Counted from the stretch's first letter, positions 34,162 to 44,844 are shown. The stretch is DNA of 64,000 nt from Methylophaga sp. (GCA_011053005.1 DRHW01000016.1:126025-190024), one strand, 5' to 3'. Translations and numbers: made by a program. Notes: generated by a model not told the origin, from the sequence alone.

Positions 34162-36603
34162 TTAGAATTTCCAGTTTAATCTTAGATAAACAGAACGATC
34201 TGTTGATTCCGTTGCTTTAGTAAATGAATCTAAATCGCCACTAGCAAGCACTATTTTATCTGTCTGCGTTTGTGATGGCGCTAAAAGGTTAAGCAAGGAT
34301 AAGCTTAAGGAAACATCCTTGCTCAGATCTGTTTTCGCTGACATATCTAATCTATTCAATGACGTTAAAGTCGTTTTTGTTGATGAATTATCATTGTTCT
34401 TAACTGTTTGGTCATAACCGCTTACCCAGTTTGTACTGACACTAAAGGTTGAACGCCAAGAAGATACAAACCAATCCAAACCGAGATTGGCAACAGCATC
34501 GTTTTGCTCTAAGAATCGTCTCGATTCACCTGAAGCTGTATCGACTTCAGAATCTATATATGTCGCATTAGCCCATAAGGTCACATTGGGTAACTCAAGT
34601 ATATCTAAAGGAAGTCGGCCCTCAAGTTCGACACCAAACACTTGTCCATCGCCTATATTTTTGGGTCTAGAAACATAGCGAGTACCTTCAAGCTCCCTAA
34701 TATTTTCAATTTTATCGGAAAATTTACGTGCAAATACATTAACCGAGGCCAGTCCACTACCATTATAAAAATAGTGATCAATCCCCGTATCCAATCCCCA
34801 AATAGATTCTGGACTTAAGGTTGGATTGCCTGCACTATCTGGATCAAATAATGTACCACTTTCATCAGATATCGTTGGTGATAGCTCATTGAGGCCAGGT
34901 CGACGTAATGTTCTAGCAACACCTATCCGCAAATCAGTCTGCTCTCCCAATTTATTAACAATATTTAAAGATGGCAGTGCGAAGAGATTTGATTGTGTCT
35001 GACTAAGACCATCAACGCCAGTGGTTTTAGTCGATGAATCTTCCAATCGTAATCCACTAGTTAACATTATTTGATCATTGACTTGCCAAATATTTTGTAC
35101 AAAGCCATTCAATCGGTTTTCTTTTATATCAACAATACTGGTATCAACCGCGACACCATTTGTAACATCGCCTTCTTCACGTTTAGATTGACTAAAATCG
35201 CCTCCCCAACTTAGCTCATTATTACCGATGCTATGATTAAATAGAATTGCCGGGCTTATACGTGTAAATTCTTTTTTTTGTGTTTTGAGCTTTTGTGAGT
35301 CAAACTCATTGACAGGCTTAAACTTGGTTTCATCACGTTTTGTATTTTCACTGCCCTTTTGTGTATCAAGACTCACGGTAAAATCACTCATTGATGATAA
35401 CTCATGTTGCCATGACGTGAGTAAACCGACATTCTCGCGAACTCGCTTTCGTTTCTTTATATTAATTTCAGTAGTGGAAAGTTGATCTTTACTTAACTTA
35501 CTAATAGGGTTGTAACGGATTTCCTCGGTATATAAGTAACTTGGTTCGAAACGAATCATGTTTCTCTCACCTACGTCTAACTCAAAGGCGGGTACTAAAT
35601 TTAATTGATTGTATTTTCGTTCATTAGGTTTTGTTGATCCACCATCAGGCGTTCCATCACCTTTAAACTCGTAAACGTTTTCATTTTCATTACGACGCTG
35701 AACCTGTACACCACCCAATAATGCATAGCGAAAAGCACCAATCTCACCTGCATTTAGAATGGAAACATCACCGACACCTGCGGTGTCCTCTAAATATCCG
35801 CCACCAACACCCATTTCAGTTCGTGGTGTAAAATCTGTGTTTTTCCAAACAATGTTTAAGCTTCCAGCAGCACCTTGTCCATCTTGACTTGCTAGCGGTG
35901 CATGAATGATATCCACCCGTTCAACGAGTGAGCTTGGAATTCTATCAACCTGAACTGAGCGACTTGAACTACCATCAATTAACGATCTATTATTAACTAA
36001 AACCTGTGTGTATTTACTACTTAATGCCCTTAGTTGTACTTCGCGAGCACGGTTGGCATCGCCAAATGTCACGCCAGGTAAACGACGTAATGTATCACCT
36101 AGAGGTTGATCACCAAATTGATTAAGTTGTCCTGCTTCTATTGAAGTGATTGCATTAGGTGCATTTCGTTTACGTGAAATTGAATTTTCAGCTGAATGGC
36201 CTATTTGATCATCTTCAATCATAATTGCATCGAGATTGATGACACCAAGATCATCGCTTTTGTACCTTACTATCAGAGTATTAGCTTCAGTTAACCGCCA
36301 TGACAAACCGCTGTCTTTAAATAATATATCTAAACCTTGTTGAATAGTATATTGACCATGCAGGCCTTGGCTTTTTTCATTTTTAATTAATGTTGATTCT
36401 GCAGATAACGCTATTCCCGATTCATCGGCAAACTGAGATAAAACCGCTTTAAGCGAGCTTGCAGGAATGTCGTAAATATCCTGTTCCTTTGCTTCAACAT
36501 TGGCAACAGCCATATTTAAAGTAATGGCTGTCATTATTAACAAACTAGTTTTTATTGCCCCTCTGTGAACATTTTGATCTAATTGATTATTAATATTTTG
36601 CAT
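34162..36603 (-). CDS. TonB-dependent outer-membrane receptor with N-terminal STN (secretin/TonB short N-terminal) domain
   Basis: Signal peptide, STN region IYDIPASSLKAVLSQFADESGIALSAESTLIKNEKSQGLHGQYTIQQGLDILFKDSGLSWRLTEANTLIV, plug and barrel ending ...RLNWKF. Confidence 0.93.
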   Translation of the reverse strand: MQNINNQLDQNVHRGAIKTSLLIMTAITLNMAVANVEAKEQDIYDIPASSLKAVLSQFADESGIALSAESTLIKNEKSQGLHGQYTIQQGLDILFKDSGLSWRLTEANTLIVRYKSDDLGVINLDAIMIEDDQIGHSAENSISRKRNAPNAITSIEAGQLNQFGDQPLGDTLRRLPGVTFGDANRAREVQLRALSSKYTQVLVNNRSLIDGSSSRSVQVDRIPSSLVERVDIIHAPLASQDGQGAAGSLNIVWKNTDFTPRTEMGVGGGYLEDTAGVGDVSILNAGEIGAFRYALLGGVQVQRRNENENVYEFKGDGTPDGGSTKPNERKYNQLNLVPAFELDVGERNMIRFEPSYLYTEEIRYNPISKLSKDQLSTTEINIKKRKRVRENVGLLTSWQHELSSMSDFTVSLDTQKGSENTKRDETKFKPVNEFDSQKLKTQKKEFTRISPAILFNHSIGNNELSWGGDFSQSKREEGDVTNGVAVDTSIVDIKENRLNGFVQNIWQVNDQIMLTSGLRLEDSSTKTTGVDGLSQTQSNLFALPSLNIVNKLGEQTDLRIGVARTLRRPGLNELSPTISDESGTLFDPDSAGNPTLSPESIWGLDTGIDHYFYNGSGLASVNVFARKFSDKIENIRELEGTRYVSRPKNIGDGQVFGVELEGRLPLDILELPNVTLWANATYIDSEVDTASGESRRFLEQNDAVANLGLDWFVSSWRSTFSVSTNWVSGYDQTVKNNDNSSTKTTLTSLNRLDMSAKTDLSKDVSLSLSLLNLLAPSQTQTDKIVLASGDLDSFTKATESTDRSVYLRLNWKF

Positions 36604-36773
36604 GAACATTTCCTAAGTTTTAATTCATTAGAGCGAACTCCTTAGCTTAGGAAATTTACGGCTCAACAAGATTAAATAGATAATTAATCAATCTTATCCG
36701 TGTGTACTTTAAAAATAAGATTGATTCGGCTTTGAATAACTTCCGCGTAGTTTGCCACTACACGACATCAAAT

Positions 36774-36793
36774 GCAAATGATTATCATTACTG
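36774..36793. promoter_or_regulatory. Fur box upstream of the TonB-dependent receptor
   Basis: GCAAATGATTATCATTACTG, close to the GATAATGATAATCATTATC consensus. Confidence 0.75.
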
Positions 36794-36955
36794 TTAATGT
36801 GAAAATGAGACTTTTATTAAATTAATTTTAAAGTTTGAAAAACATAGGGCGAGAATATGGTATGTGATGATACCGTAGATAAATTTACACAACGAATATA
36901 GAGCATGACGATAATGCACTGGTTTCAGTACTTTATCGCCATGATTTGACTATCG

Positions 36956-38479
36956 TTATTTCTTCCAAACTAAATCATAAAGATCGGTTCGGCGATCTTT
37001 CAGATTATTAACCGAACCTTCACTACGGGTAAACGTCAATTTATCAAGATCTAAGTCTGAAAACATGATCATTTCTGTATTTGGCGTCGTTTCAGCCATC
37101 ACCGCATCATGAGGATATGAGAAGTCAGACGGTGAAAATACCGCTGCTTGTGAGTATTGAATATCAAGGTTTTCAACCTGCGGTAAATTGCCACAACTTC
37201 CACAAATAACCACATAACATTCATTTTCAATGGCGCGAGCTTGAGCACAATGACGCACACGTAAGTAACCATTTTTAGTGTCTGTCCAAAATGGCACAAA
37301 CAAAATATCCATATCTTGCAACGCTAAAATACGAGCTAATTCAGGAAACTCAACGTCATAACAGATTAATATCCCCACCCTTCCGGCATCAGTATCGAAT
37401 ACACGTAATTCATTACCGCCCTCGATGATCCAATCACGTCGTTCGTGTGGCGTGATATGAATTTTCTTTTGCATTTCAACAGTGCCGTCACGTCGACAAA
37501 GATACGTAACGTTATATAGAACATCATCCTCAAAAATAGGCATCGAGCCAGTAATGACATTAATGTTATAACTCAAAGCCATCTTCGACATTTCAACTTT
37601 AAAGCGTTCCGTATAACTTGCAAGAAAGCGAATGGCTGCATGTTGATTACGTTGATCAGGACTTAAGCCCATTAAGGGCGCATTAAAAAACTCAGGAAAT
37701 AAGGCAAAATCGCTTTGATAATCGGATAATGCATCAATGAAGTATTCAACTTGTTGTAACAATTCTTCTACCGATTCAACCTCACGCATTTGCCATTGAA
37801 TAGCGCCAATTCGCACATCACGTTTACGAGTTTCAATAACGCTACTTTGTGGCTCATAAAAGATATTACGCCACTCAAGTAAAGTCGCAAAACCTTGTGA
37901 TTTTTCATCTTCAGGTAGATATTTTTTTAATACTCGGGTGACTTGAAAGTCATTTGATAATTGAAACGTTAAAATCGGATCATAAATACGTTTATTTTTA
38001 ACGGCTTCAAAGTATTCCGCTGGCGACATTTCATCAGCATGTTTGTAGTAGTTAGGTATTCGTCCTCCGGCTAAAATCGCACGCAGGTTGCGTTGCCGAC
38101 AAAATTCTTTTCGTGCTTCATAAAGGCGACGGCCTAATCTAAAACCCCGATAATCAGGGTGGATCAGCACATCTAAACCATATAAGGCATCACCCTTTTT
38201 ATTATTGATGATCGTTTCTGCTTTACTAATCAAATCATCATAAGTATGGGGATTGCTAAACCGCTGATAATCGACTTGCACAGATAAGGCGACGCCAACG
38301 ATTCTGTCATGATCAATAAGACAAATCTGACCTTCTGGTATATCTGTCATTAATTTCAAAATAGTGTGTTCTGGCCATGCACCACCGATGTCATCATAAA
38401 CACGATCCATCAATTCTTTTAATTGAGGATAATCACTCGGTTCTAAATTACGAATTTTTAAGTGTAAATCTTCAGGCAT
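36956..38479 (-). CDS. GNAT acetyltransferase / carbon-nitrogen hydrolase (nitrilase superfamily) fusion
   Basis: N-terminal GNAT (LDVLIHPDYRGFRLGRRLYEARKEFC), C-terminal nitrilase (FALFPEFFNAPL, GILICYDVEFPELARIL). Confidence 0.9.
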   Translation of the reverse strand: MPEDLHLKIRNLEPSDYPQLKELMDRVYDDIGGAWPEHTILKLMTDIPEGQICLIDHDRIVGVALSVQVDYQRFSNPHTYDDLISKAETIINNKKGDALYGLDVLIHPDYRGFRLGRRLYEARKEFCRQRNLRAILAGGRIPNYYKHADEMSPAEYFEAVKNKRIYDPILTFQLSNDFQVTRVLKKYLPEDEKSQGFATLLEWRNIFYEPQSSVIETRKRDVRIGAIQWQMREVESVEELLQQVEYFIDALSDYQSDFALFPEFFNAPLMGLSPDQRNQHAAIRFLASYTERFKVEMSKMALSYNINVITGSMPIFEDDVLYNVTYLCRRDGTVEMQKKIHITPHERRDWIIEGGNELRVFDTDAGRVGILICYDVEFPELARILALQDMDILFVPFWTDTKNGYLRVRHCAQARAIENECYVVICGSCGNLPQVENLDIQYSQAAVFSPSDFSYPHDAVMAETTPNTEMIMFSDLDLDKLTFTRSEGSVNNLKDRRTDLYDLVWKK

Positions 38480-38597
38480 TATGATTCCTTGTGACATGAC
38501 TATTACTTCGTTGAGTTATTTATTAATTAAACCAATACGACCTTTAACATGGTTACATCAGGCATGTTAAAAGTCTTATTAATTTTATTTTGGAAAG

Positions 38598-41450
38598 CTA
38601 ACCGGTATTACGCAGACCCGTTGAAAGCGCACTAATCGTCCGTAATAAAGGATCACGCCAGCGATCACGTTCAGTATCGCTAAGGTGCTCATTGCGGTAG
38701 CGTTTTAATAATACTATTTGTATATGATTAAGGGGATCCAAATAAGGATTTCGACGACTTAACGATAAGGCCAGCACAGGATTATCTTCAATCAACGTCG
38801 AAGTGTTCATCACCGTAAAAATCCAAGCCAAAGTACGTTTGTATTCCGTTAAAATCGTTTCATATACATGTTGAGCCGATACTGGGTCTAAACACAACGC
38901 GGCATATTCTCGCGCGATCCCCATATCTGCTTTCGATAAGGCCATTTCAGTATTACTCAGTAATGCTTTGAAAAAAGGCCAGCGCTGATACATTTGTTGT
39001 AAATCAGCTAAGCGCTCCGGCCTATCGGCACACCAAGATTCTAATGCACTTCCGATACCATACCAACCAGGCAAAGTCTGCCTAGATTGTGCCCAAGCAA
39101 ATACCCAACCTATTGCTCGAACCGAATTTTTAGACCGATCGCCTTTTTTACGATGTGAAGGACGCGAACCTATATTCATCATGCCAATTTCAGAGACTGG
39201 ACACGCTTCATAAAAATAATCTAAAAAGCCTGGCGACTGTTCAGTGAGTTCTCGGTAATGCTTTTCGCCCTCTGCGACTAGATGTTCCATAACTAAATGG
39301 CAATCAATAGCATTTTCTTCTTTTACTTTTTGTGCTTGGCTGATAAAAGCTCGGCTTGCTTTCATTAAACCAGAGACCCCCATACCTAACTCATAGGCAG
39401 CAGTTTCAATATTGCCGTATTTGTGTGACAACACTTCGCCTTGCTCGGTAAACTTAATTTGGCCGTGAACCGTACCTGATGGCTGTGACAGAATCGCTTC
39501 GTGCGTTGGGCCACCACCTCGACCAACCGTACCGCCTCGACCATGAAACATACGACATTTAATGTTACGTTCTGTTGTCAGGTTAGAAACAATGCGTTGT
39601 GCTTTATACAAATTCCAGCCTGAGGCTAAAATACCGCCATCTTTACAGGAGTCAGAGTAACCTAACATCACTTCTTGTAAGTTACCGGAAGCACTTAATA
39701 AACCTCGATAAATACTGCTTTCTAACAAGGTATTCATCACATGTTCAATACGAGACAAGTCACCAATAGTTTCGAATAACGGCGCTACCTTAATGTGGCA
39801 AAACCATTGATTATGCTCATCATAACCACATAAACCGGCAAAACGAGCAAGTAACATCACTTCTAATATATGACTGGCTTCATGTGTCATTGAAATAACG
39901 TAACTGCCAAATACTTTATCGCTAATCTCAGTACGCAAGCGGTTCATCAACATAAATACAGCGAACGTTTCTGCCGTGTTTTTGGTTAAATCTTCCGTGC
40001 CACGTATATCAGGCAAGGTTTGTTCGGTCAATAATTGACTGAGCAATGAAAAACGTTGAGATTCATCGCGTAAGGTGTAATTGCGTGCAATTCCAAGTTG
40101 TTCAAGTAATTCACCTACCGTTTCAGTATGGCGTGTTGATTCTTGACGTAAATCCAGTTGAAATAAGTAAAAACCAAACGTGCCCACTAAACGAATCAGA
40201 TCCAATAACTCGCCATTGGCAATATCAAAATCACCCGTCGCCAATAAAGAATCCTGAATCAATCTTAAATCAGCCATCAGCTCATCTTCTGACTTATAAA
40301 ACACACCATAAGGTGCTGGACTAGCATCAGGTGTGAAATATTGCTGGCTAACACGTAAATTGTCTTCTAAACGATAACGCATCATATAAAGCTTACGGCG
40401 ATAAGGTTCAGTGATAAAGCGTTGAGGCTTTACACCAAACGCTGCCATATACGTTTTTTCATCGCTGGCAATATTATCTGCTAGCGCATTGCTAATTTTA
40501 CTTAACGGCGTGGAATGGGTGAGTATATGGCTCAGCTTAGTAATCGTTTCCAAATAACGTCGTAATACGGTACGTTTTTGTAGTCTCACTGCCATTTCAG
40601 TAGTATCGGCAGTAACAAATGGATTACCATCTCTATCGCCACCAATCCACGATCCAAACGTTAGGAAATTAGGCACATTAATCGTTTGCCCTTGTTCTAA
40701 CTCATCGCCATATAATCGATTAATCGACAATTCCATGTTGCGGTAGGTTTTAGGTACAGCATCAAAGAGACTGATATTAAAGTAAAATAAACCATTTTTC
40801 ACTTCATCACGTACAGTGGGTTTTATTGCTCTTACTTCATCGGTTGCCCATAAGATTTCGATTTGGGTTTTGATCTTCGCTCTAAGCTGTTTTTTATCGT
40901 AAGGCGTGAGTGGCAAATTAACCAGCTTTTCATCCAACACAAATATACGACGCAAACCTTCCATCACCGCCCGACGTTTCGACTCAGTTGGATGAGCTGT
41001 AAATACCGGCGTATAGTTCAGCTCATTTAGCAATTCTTGCAATTGCGGTAAAGACACGCCTTGATTTTTAAACTGCTCTATCGTATCGTTGAATGAACCG
41101 CGCCATAGCTTGTCATCATTACGCAATTGAATCATTCGATTATGGTGCTGATGTGCTTCTTCTGCGGTATTAACAAGACTAAAATACAAGTTAAAAGCAC
41201 GAATGACTTCGGTTAGCTGCGCTTCATCTACCAGCGCAATATGGTTCATTAATTTAGCTCGTAGTTCAGGATCATCCTGTTTACGCAAACTAATAAAGCC
41301 TTTGCGTAATAATTCTACAGTTTCATAAACTTCAATTGGACAATGGCTTTTAATGACTTCACCCAATAACACACCGAATAGTCTGACGTGACGGCGTAAA
41401 TCGGCATCCGTAAGTAAAATTAGATCGGGTACAGTATCATCTTGGGGCAT
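38598..41450 (-). CDS. ppc: Phosphoenolpyruvate carboxylase
   Basis: 950 aa; VFTAHPTESKRR, FGSWIGGDRDGNPFV, MFHGRGGTVGRGGGPTHEAI, terminal RNTG. Confidence 0.98.
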   Translation of the reverse strand: MPQDDTVPDLILLTDADLRRHVRLFGVLLGEVIKSHCPIEVYETVELLRKGFISLRKQDDPELRAKLMNHIALVDEAQLTEVIRAFNLYFSLVNTAEEAHQHHNRMIQLRNDDKLWRGSFNDTIEQFKNQGVSLPQLQELLNELNYTPVFTAHPTESKRRAVMEGLRRIFVLDEKLVNLPLTPYDKKQLRAKIKTQIEILWATDEVRAIKPTVRDEVKNGLFYFNISLFDAVPKTYRNMELSINRLYGDELEQGQTINVPNFLTFGSWIGGDRDGNPFVTADTTEMAVRLQKRTVLRRYLETITKLSHILTHSTPLSKISNALADNIASDEKTYMAAFGVKPQRFITEPYRRKLYMMRYRLEDNLRVSQQYFTPDASPAPYGVFYKSEDELMADLRLIQDSLLATGDFDIANGELLDLIRLVGTFGFYLFQLDLRQESTRHTETVGELLEQLGIARNYTLRDESQRFSLLSQLLTEQTLPDIRGTEDLTKNTAETFAVFMLMNRLRTEISDKVFGSYVISMTHEASHILEVMLLARFAGLCGYDEHNQWFCHIKVAPLFETIGDLSRIEHVMNTLLESSIYRGLLSASGNLQEVMLGYSDSCKDGGILASGWNLYKAQRIVSNLTTERNIKCRMFHGRGGTVGRGGGPTHEAILSQPSGTVHGQIKFTEQGEVLSHKYGNIETAAYELGMGVSGLMKASRAFISQAQKVKEENAIDCHLVMEHLVAEGEKHYRELTEQSPGFLDYFYEACPVSEIGMMNIGSRPSHRKKGDRSKNSVRAIGWVFAWAQSRQTLPGWYGIGSALESWCADRPERLADLQQMYQRWPFFKALLSNTEMALSKADMGIAREYAALCLDPVSAQHVYETILTEYKRTLAWIFTVMNTSTLIEDNPVLALSLSRRNPYLDPLNHIQIVLLKRYRNEHLSDTERDRWRDPLLRTISALSTGLRNTG

Positions 41451-41734
41451 ATATATCCTTGAACGTTGAGAATGAAAAAAATACTTTGTTATAAAGTGTA
41501 TTTTAATATTTTTAGTGAATGGATCTAGAACAATTAACTTGTGAGATTAATCCACAAAAACATTATGAGCGACGTCTTAATAAGATCTAATTTATCAGTA
41601 AATAACCTTTCGTATAGGTAATAAATTTAAACATCATCAAAGCATCCTGAAATTGGTAACAACTATGACGTTTAATTAAATAGATTAAGATGCGTTCACA
41701 ACAAGTATTGGCCGCACAGTATAACATCCACGGC

Positions 41735-41768
41735 GACTTCAATATTAGCTATATCTAATATTGAAGTC
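41735..41768. repeat. Perfect inverted repeat (14-bp arms, 6-nt loop) immediately beyond the rarD stop
   Basis: GACTTCAATATTAG-CTATAT-CTAATATTGAAGTC; no U-tract. Confidence 0.9.
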
Positions 41769-41774
41769 ATAAAT

Positions 41775-42644
41775 CTAATTCGTTTTACGCATTTTCCATA
41801 AGCCAATCATAAATAATAATAAGGCAAACCAAATAATACAAAATGTCACCATTCTTTGTGGCGGGTAAGCTTCATTAAGCACAAATACGGCGATTAAAAA
41901 CTGTATTGTTGGGTTGATATACATAATAAAACCAACAATTGACAAATCAGCACGGCGGGCAGCCATCGCAAATAAAACTAATGGTAAGGCAGTTACAAAA
42001 CCTGAACTAATCAGCAATAGTGTGATCTTAGGCGTGCTACCAAAAGCAACAGCATTATGCAGGCCAAAAACTTGCCAACCAATCCAAGTTAATCCCAGTG
42101 GCAATAGCCAAAACATTTCTACTGTTAAACCGCTAATGCCGTCTATATTGCAATATTTTCTAACCACGCCATAAAAGGCAAAAGCCATCGAAAGCACAAG
42201 GCTGATCCAAGGTATGGCGCCAAGACTAATAAACTCCCAAACAATAGCGACAGTGGCAAAAAGTCCAGCCCATGCTTGTAGCGGGTGAAGTTGTTCTTTA
42301 AAGAATAGTCTGGCTAACATCAAGCTGACAACCGGCGTCATAAAATAGCCTAAACTAGATTCTAATACACGGTGATTTGTCACTGCCCAAATATAGGTCA
42401 TCCAGTTGATACCAATGAGCAATGCAGATAATCCCATCCACGCGAGAAGCTTTTTATCTTGTAACGCAGCTAATAATTTTCCCCAACGTCTCAATACTAA
42501 ACCAAGTAAAAGCATTGCCACTAATGACCAAATAATACGATGCGTTACCACTTCTACAGGTGAAATATCACTCAGATAGCTGAAAAAAAGAGGAAAAAGT
42601 CCCCAAAGACTATAAGCCGCAATGGCCAGTATGATTCCCTGCAT
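41775..42644 (-). CDS. rarD: EamA family transporter RarD
   Basis: AIAAYSLWGLFPLFFSYL, HRIIWSLVAMLLLG, YFMTPVVSLMLARLFFKEQLHPLQ. Confidence 0.92.
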   Translation of the reverse strand: MQGIILAIAAYSLWGLFPLFFSYLSDISPVEVVTHRIIWSLVAMLLLGLVLRRWGKLLAALQDKKLLAWMGLSALLIGINWMTYIWAVTNHRVLESSLGYFMTPVVSLMLARLFFKEQLHPLQAWAGLFATVAIVWEFISLGAIPWISLVLSMAFAFYGVVRKYCNIDGISGLTVEMFWLLPLGLTWIGWQVFGLHNAVAFGSTPKITLLLISSGFVTALPLVLFAMAARRADLSIVGFIMYINPTIQFLIAVFVLNEAYPPQRMVTFCIIWFALLLFMIGLWKMRKTN

Positions 42645-42663
42645 TCTTCCTCACTATTTATAA

Positions 42664-43281
42664 TTAAGCTTTCTGTAGTGCATATTGGCAGGCTGATCGT
42701 TGATACATTCTATATGTATATTCTTTTAAATTATCTGGCACGCTAAATTTAGCATTTTCAGCCCAATGTAATGTATGTGAAATTAAAATATCGGCCATTG
42801 TGAAATGATTGTTTATTGCAAACTCTTTGTCGTTTAAATAGTACTGTAAAGCCTTAATTGATTTAGCAAACTCATATTCTATCGTTAGCTTTATTTCTGA
42901 CAGTCTTAATTCTTTAGGCAATAAAAAACGATGTTTGGAATGAGTCCATAAAGCTTGTTCTAACTCGGCTAGCACAAAAAAACACATTTCGTCATATTGT
43001 GCTTTCAAATAAATATCATCTACAGGCATAAGATTTTTATTTGGTGCTCGTGCGGCGATGTAATTTAATATTGCTGCACTTTCTGTAATAGTAAATTGCT
43101 CATCGACTAATGTGGGTATTTTCCCTTGCGGATTAATGCGCTTATATTCGTCAGTCCTACTACCATTTATTTGATCGCTACCTAGTTTGATTTTTATATA
43201 ATTGTAAGGAAGTTCAGCTTCTTCTAAAGCCCATAATGCACGGAAGGATCTGGTCAGTTTAGCGCCATAAAGTGTTATCAT
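42664..43281 (-). CDS. Glutathione S-transferase family protein
   Basis: RINPQGKIPTLVDEQFTITESAAILNYIA thioredoxin-fold G-site. Confidence 0.9.
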   Translation of the reverse strand: MITLYGAKLTRSFRALWALEEAELPYNYIKIKLGSDQINGSRTDEYKRINPQGKIPTLVDEQFTITESAAILNYIAARAPNKNLMPVDDIYLKAQYDEMCFFVLAELEQALWTHSKHRFLLPKELRLSEIKLTIEYEFAKSIKALQYYLNDKEFAINNHFTMADILISHTLHWAENAKFSVPDNLKEYTYRMYQRSACQYALQKA

Positions 43282-43326
43282 TTAGCTTTCCTTTTACGCT
43301 TGGTTCTAAACCAAAAACTATTATCT

Positions 43327-43527
43327 ATGACCGATATACTTGATGAAATAATTTGTGATTGTAGTGGCACGACTAAAGCCAAAATCAATCAGTTAATTGA
43401 TGACGGTAAAGACAGTTTTGAGAAAATCGCTTCTGCAACAGGTGCAGGCACTGGCTGTGGTTCGTGTGACGTATTAATTATGGATATACTTGCTGAAAAA
43501 AGTATTGAGGCACCAATAAAAAATTAA
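43327..43527 (+). CDS. BFD-like [2Fe-2S]-binding protein
   Basis: IICDCSGTTKAKI...TGAGTGCGSC cysteine pattern. Confidence 0.85.
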   Translation: MTDILDEIICDCSGTTKAKINQLIDDGKDSFEKIASATGAGTGCGSCDVLIMDILAEKSIEAPIKN

Positions 43528-43562
43528 TTTTTCTGGTGCCTCATCGATAATTAAGTTGTAGC

Positions 43563-44306
43563 TTATTTTTCTTGGTGACGTTCAGCACGACGCTCACGCA
43601 ATTTAATCAGGGTTAGCACTGGTCCAGATAATGCGTACAAAGCAAAACCGCCGAATAAGATAAGCGGTGGATCAATGGCTACTAAAGCGAAGATCAACAC
43701 TAATACCAACATCACAACAAAAGGTACCTTGCCATGTAAATCAAGCTCTTTGAAGCTTGAATATCGCACTGTACTGACCATTAATAAACCAATTACAAAA
43801 GTAAGCGGCAGAGCAATAAACGTCATTAATGCAGGATTAAGATCATTACTCGCTCCTGCCCATACCCAACCTGCTAAACATGCAGCAGCAGCAGGACTCG
43901 GTAAACCTTGAAAATAACGTTTATCGGCTATACCGAGCTGAGTATTAAACCTAGCTAAACGTAAAGCACCACAAGCGGCATAAATAAAGGCGACCATCCA
44001 TCCAAACTTGCCCATATCCAACAATGCCCATTGAAAAATGACTAAGGCCGGTGCTAAACAAAATGAAACCATATCGGCCAAACTGTCATATTCGGCACCA
44101 AAATCACTCTGCGTATTAGTCATTCGAGCAATACGACCATCAAGCCCGTCCATTATCATTGCAATGAATATAGCGATAGCTGCGGACTCAAAATCACCAC
44201 GAATAGCAGCAACAATGGCATAGAAGCCAGCAAACAACCCTGCTGTTGTGAATAAATTAGGTAATAAATAAATACCGCGATTTTGTTGTTTTTCTTTTTC
44301 TACCAT
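43563..44306 (-). CDS. pssA: CDP-diacylglycerol--serine O-phosphatidyltransferase
   Basis: MDGLDGRIARMTNTQSDFGAEYDSLADMVSF CDP-alcohol phosphotransferase motif. Confidence 0.95.
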   Translation of the reverse strand: MVEKEKQQNRGIYLLPNLFTTAGLFAGFYAIVAAIRGDFESAAIAIFIAMIMDGLDGRIARMTNTQSDFGAEYDSLADMVSFCLAPALVIFQWALLDMGKFGWMVAFIYAACGALRLARFNTQLGIADKRYFQGLPSPAAAACLAGWVWAGASNDLNPALMTFIALPLTFVIGLLMVSTVRYSSFKELDLHGKVPFVVMLVLVLIFALVAIDPPLILFGGFALYALSGPVLTLIKLRERRAERHQEK

Positions 44307-44473
44307 AATTAAATTTCCATAGCCGTTAGTAAATATTCATACATAATGATAGCAGACAACGTCAATGCTGAGATTATCTCATCAGTTATTTTGTAACATT
44401 TTGGCTTTTCAATAGTCTTACAGTTATAAGCCTAAAGAACGCTTACCGTATTTAATTATTAAAGGTCAATAAT

Positions 44474-44818
44474 ATGAGACACATACCTATCATCGCACTT
44501 TCTACTTGTCTGTTATCCTCTATTGCATCGGCAAACTCGCCTATTCAACCAACCACTAATTCTTTGTCTCAAGCGGTATTAGAAATAAACGCGATGCATG
44601 CACCAGCTCAAACAAATATGACACCAGCTAAACCTTATACCAATGAAAGCGAAAAAAACAATTCACTTTCACGCGCAGCACTCGCGATGCAAGAAGCACA
44701 CATGAAAACGCATAAGCCTAATGATCAAGTGGTTCAGTCAGCAACGACATCAACCACTACTCAGCAAAGTTCATTTTACGGTGCAGTATTAGATAAACAA
44801 TTTAATCGTTATAAATAA
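44474..44818 (+). CDS. Small secreted protein with internal repeats (unknown function)
   Basis: Signal peptide MRHIPIIALSTCLLSSIASA; repeats NSLSQAVLEINAMH and NSLSRAALAMQEAH. Confidence 0.65.
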   Translation: MRHIPIIALSTCLLSSIASANSPIQPTTNSLSQAVLEINAMHAPAQTNMTPAKPYTNESEKNNSLSRAALAMQEAHMKTHKPNDQVVQSATTSTTTQQSSFYGAVLDKQFNRYK

Positions 44819-44844
44819 CACATAAAATCTTATGTTGATTAAAC

